Shown here piece after piece: positions 61,675 through 64,000 of a stretch of DNA of 64,000 bases. Origin of the DNA: Melanocharis versteri (Eukaryota; Chordata; Aves; Passeriformes; Melanocharitidae); assembly GCA_013397845.1 (NCBI GenBank), contig VZTG01004185.1, positions 62,001 to 126,000 on the forward strand, given 5' to 3'. The number at the start of each line of letters is the position of its first letter. Position 1 is the stretch's first letter. A program made the translations under genes and the position numbers. The notes below the pieces were generated by a model. That model saw only the letters and a program-made list of their open reading frames with translations, made no database searches and was not told where the DNA came from.

Positions 61675-64000
61675 TTTTTTTTTCTTTTTCTTTTTCTATT
61701 TTTTTTCCAAATTAACCTTGGGTAGCTTAAATTGAACTATTAAAATGTATAAAGCTACTGTCTTTTGGCATCTCACATTTTTTCAGGTTTTCTGAACAAA
61801 TAAACTGGATAGAGGGGGCTTTGGTTGCTGGAAATATTGGGAGCACTTGGTCTGAACAAGTGTTCCTAGTTTGCTCAAAACTGCTGATTCTTTCTGCCCA
61901 TCTTCACCAGGGAACTGTTGCTTGCTGATAAAGGAGGAAAACAGAGGAGAAAAGAGACATAAACTCCAGGGATTTTGGCTTCCATTTGGCCTTTAGGACT
62001 TTGGCTGGAGATGCTCATCACCTTGGCAAAGAGAGCTCACACAGAATGCTTGGGAAGAAATTGCAAGGAGGGGACAGCAGAGCCCAGGAGCTCTGTCAGG
62101 AGCAAGGTTGGTCCAAGGGACAAGGTGACGTGAGGATCTCTCTGAAACTCTCCACTCTCCATCCCTGAGTCAATGGGTGTCAGAAGAAAGACATCCCAGC
62201 AAGTGCAGGGGTGTGGGGGCACTGGGGAAAGGGGAAACTGCTGAGGAGAAGCAGTTTTCATTCTGTTCTGCTGGTTCATCCACTGGTTCACCCTGGCAGC
62301 CAAGACTGCCTACAAAGCTGGGAAGGGCCAGTATTGCCTGAGGAATTTCTGGGGAACACGGGAAGGAAACACTGATGGGAGAACAACAGGAACAGGGGGT
62401 GGTGGTGAGCAGGTGTGAGCAGGATGTGCTGGAGGAGTGGATGTGAGGAACTGCTCACTGCTGCTGGACCCAGCTTTCTGCCTTCTGGCCTTGCTCTCAA
62501 CAATGTCTGCAAGGACTGAGAGGGCCATATCCAGGCCCTCTTCCAGCAGGAAGGAGCTGTCAGGGGGTAAGGTAGCATTGTGAGGATATGTCTGAAGGTG
62601 GTTTCAAAAGACAAAATATACTGAGGCTTGTGCCTCCTTTCTATGGGCCAGTTCAATCCATCAGGGACTCATTGAAGGGGGCAAAAAATGAAATCTGATC
62701 TGCTCTGATCTGATCTGCTCAAGGAATGAAGAAAGCGGAATTCCTCCTGAGCTTCACCCAGTTCTTTACCGACCTCCTGCTTTACCATAGCCCTCATTAA
62801 GATTCTTGTCTGAGTTCAAAGGTCTGGACACAGGTGACAGCTCTGCACGGAGAGAGGTGTCCCTCATCCTTGGTAGGACCAGGGCTCAACTCTGCACATT
62901 TTGTCAGACAGCATTTCTCTGAACCGCTGGACTGCTGACACTTCCTGACCTGTGAAACAAGCCTTGGGAGACGTTCTGTAACTTGTGCCTTTGACTTGCA
63001 TGAAATATCCACTGCAGTCAGGCTCCCACCCACACCTGGAGGTGCAGGCACACCCTCCCAACATCAGCCAACAGGTAGGAAATTCACACCCCAAGGCTTT
63101 TAAATTTTTTAATTTTTTTGTGAGTTTTCCCCCTTCCTTCTTTGCACTAGTGCCACACACTTCCTAGGATAGGAATTAGTAGGAGAAAAAAGGATGATGG
63201 AAACAGGCAAGCAGAAACATCTGTCAGCCAAATGGTTACCCAGAACCGAAGCTCCAATTTTCAGTCCATGAATGGCACTTTTTGTCTCTGCCGGAGGGTG
63301 AATCTGGGTGAGTGCCCAGGAGCCAAACAAGAACTGAACAGAGAAAGCATCAGCACAGTCAGTAATACAGGAAAAGGTGGAATTTTTGTGGAATCTTCAC
63401 TCTTTCCTGCTGGTTTCCTGCTTGCTACATGTGAGCCACAGAGACATCTTTTGTATTGCAGAGTAAAGCACAGCAGTGATTCTGGGATGACCAGACTGAG
63501 AAAAATAGCCCATGGATAACACACTGCCATTAACCTGACTTCAACTTTTGTTGTGATGTGCAAGTCAACTAACAACTGCTCTGATTGCTAGGAGTTTGGT
63601 CAAAGTTCTCATTCTCTTTATTTTCTCATTCCTTTGGTAACAGCCTGGCAGCCACCCAGCGTCAGGGAGGATGGTCACGCTGGAAGCCAGTGTTGTGACC
63701 AGACCTATCAGTGTCACACACAGGCACCCAAGCAGCTCCACACCTGCATGGGTTTTCCCTCTCATGCTCATAAGAGTTTCTGTTTACTGAAGTATGCTAA
63801 CCTACGTGGTCTATTTATTCGGGAAAACCTTTATCGGGAGATTTCCCAAAGCTTTTTTTTTTTTGGTGCAAGGACTAGTAAAACCCTTTCACATGAGTTT
63901 CCTGCTGGTGAAGGACAGAAATAAAGCTGGACATTCACTAAGAAGTTTCTTTCATTTTGTTTTAGACTTGGTTTGGCAGTGAGGTGGTGTGATTTATGGT

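Larger units (their letters stand above)
46991..64000. other. Right flank without a supported gene
   Basis: No exon with recognisable similarity on either strand. Noted: a pyrimidine-rich stretch (47905-47950), a CA/CCAC-rich low-complexity patch (55170-55270), a GT-rich patch (59745-59795), the TTTTCC array (61453-61674) and one weak splice-bounded ATG candidate (58874-58906). Open frames such as 58302-58898 have no family features. Confidence 0.55.

Noticed and set aside
61399..61735. Phe-Ser and Phe-Pro repeat open frames
   Set aside because: Direct products of the TTTTCC array; no coding evidence.

Overview
The window looks like a piece of a bird chromosome. The repeats that can be recognised are 3' ends of CR1 LINEs, the dominant avian retroelement. 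Genes are split into short exons with consensus GT/AG borders, introns are compact, and two regions have CpG-island composition. A 300-N gap, a 342-N gap and two single Ns show that it is an assembled scaffold. Only two protein-coding genes can be supported. They converge tail to tail, which is the arrangement of FDX1 and ARHGAP20 in mammals.

Region by region: 1-7,170 has no recognisable gene, only two possible poly(A) signals near the left edge, a CR1 scrap and low-complexity sequence. 7,180-11,745 is a complete four-exon adrenodoxin (FDX1-type) gene on the + strand, from a TATA-like promoter to the 3' UTR, giving a 180-residue mitochondrial [2Fe-2S] ferredoxin. 12,116-13,376 holds an assembly gap flanked by a 261-bp duplication, and a CR1. 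13,380-13,710 is an isolated CpG island between the two converging genes. 15,580-32,290 is an ARHGAP20-type Rho GTPase-activating protein on the - strand. Its poly(A) site, a roughly 2-kb 3' UTR and fifteen phase-compatible coding exons give 1,122 residues in the order PH, RA, RhoGAP and a long Ser-rich tail. Its 5' end is unresolved; a candidate upstream exon lies at 35,504-35,584 and a CpG island broken by a gap at 46,250-46,990 is a plausible promoter. 46,990-64,000 has no gene I can support. It contains a 37-copy TTTTCC array, other simple sequence and one weak exon candidate.

FDX1 passes electrons from ferredoxin reductase to mitochondrial enzymes such as cytochromes P450. ARHGAP20 proteins regulate Rho/Rap signalling. 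The two are linked by position, not by pathway. Both proteins differ from their mammalian counterparts more than I would expect for simple avian orthologues. The most interesting possibility is that this is a second, paralogous FDX1-ARHGAP20 block. I also see a substitution at a conserved RhoGAP lysine, an orphan CpG island with a CTCF-like core, a minisatellite and a 77-bp AT palindrome. Gene calls rest on motif recognition and splice-phase bookkeeping done by eye; comparisons with human proteins are from memory.
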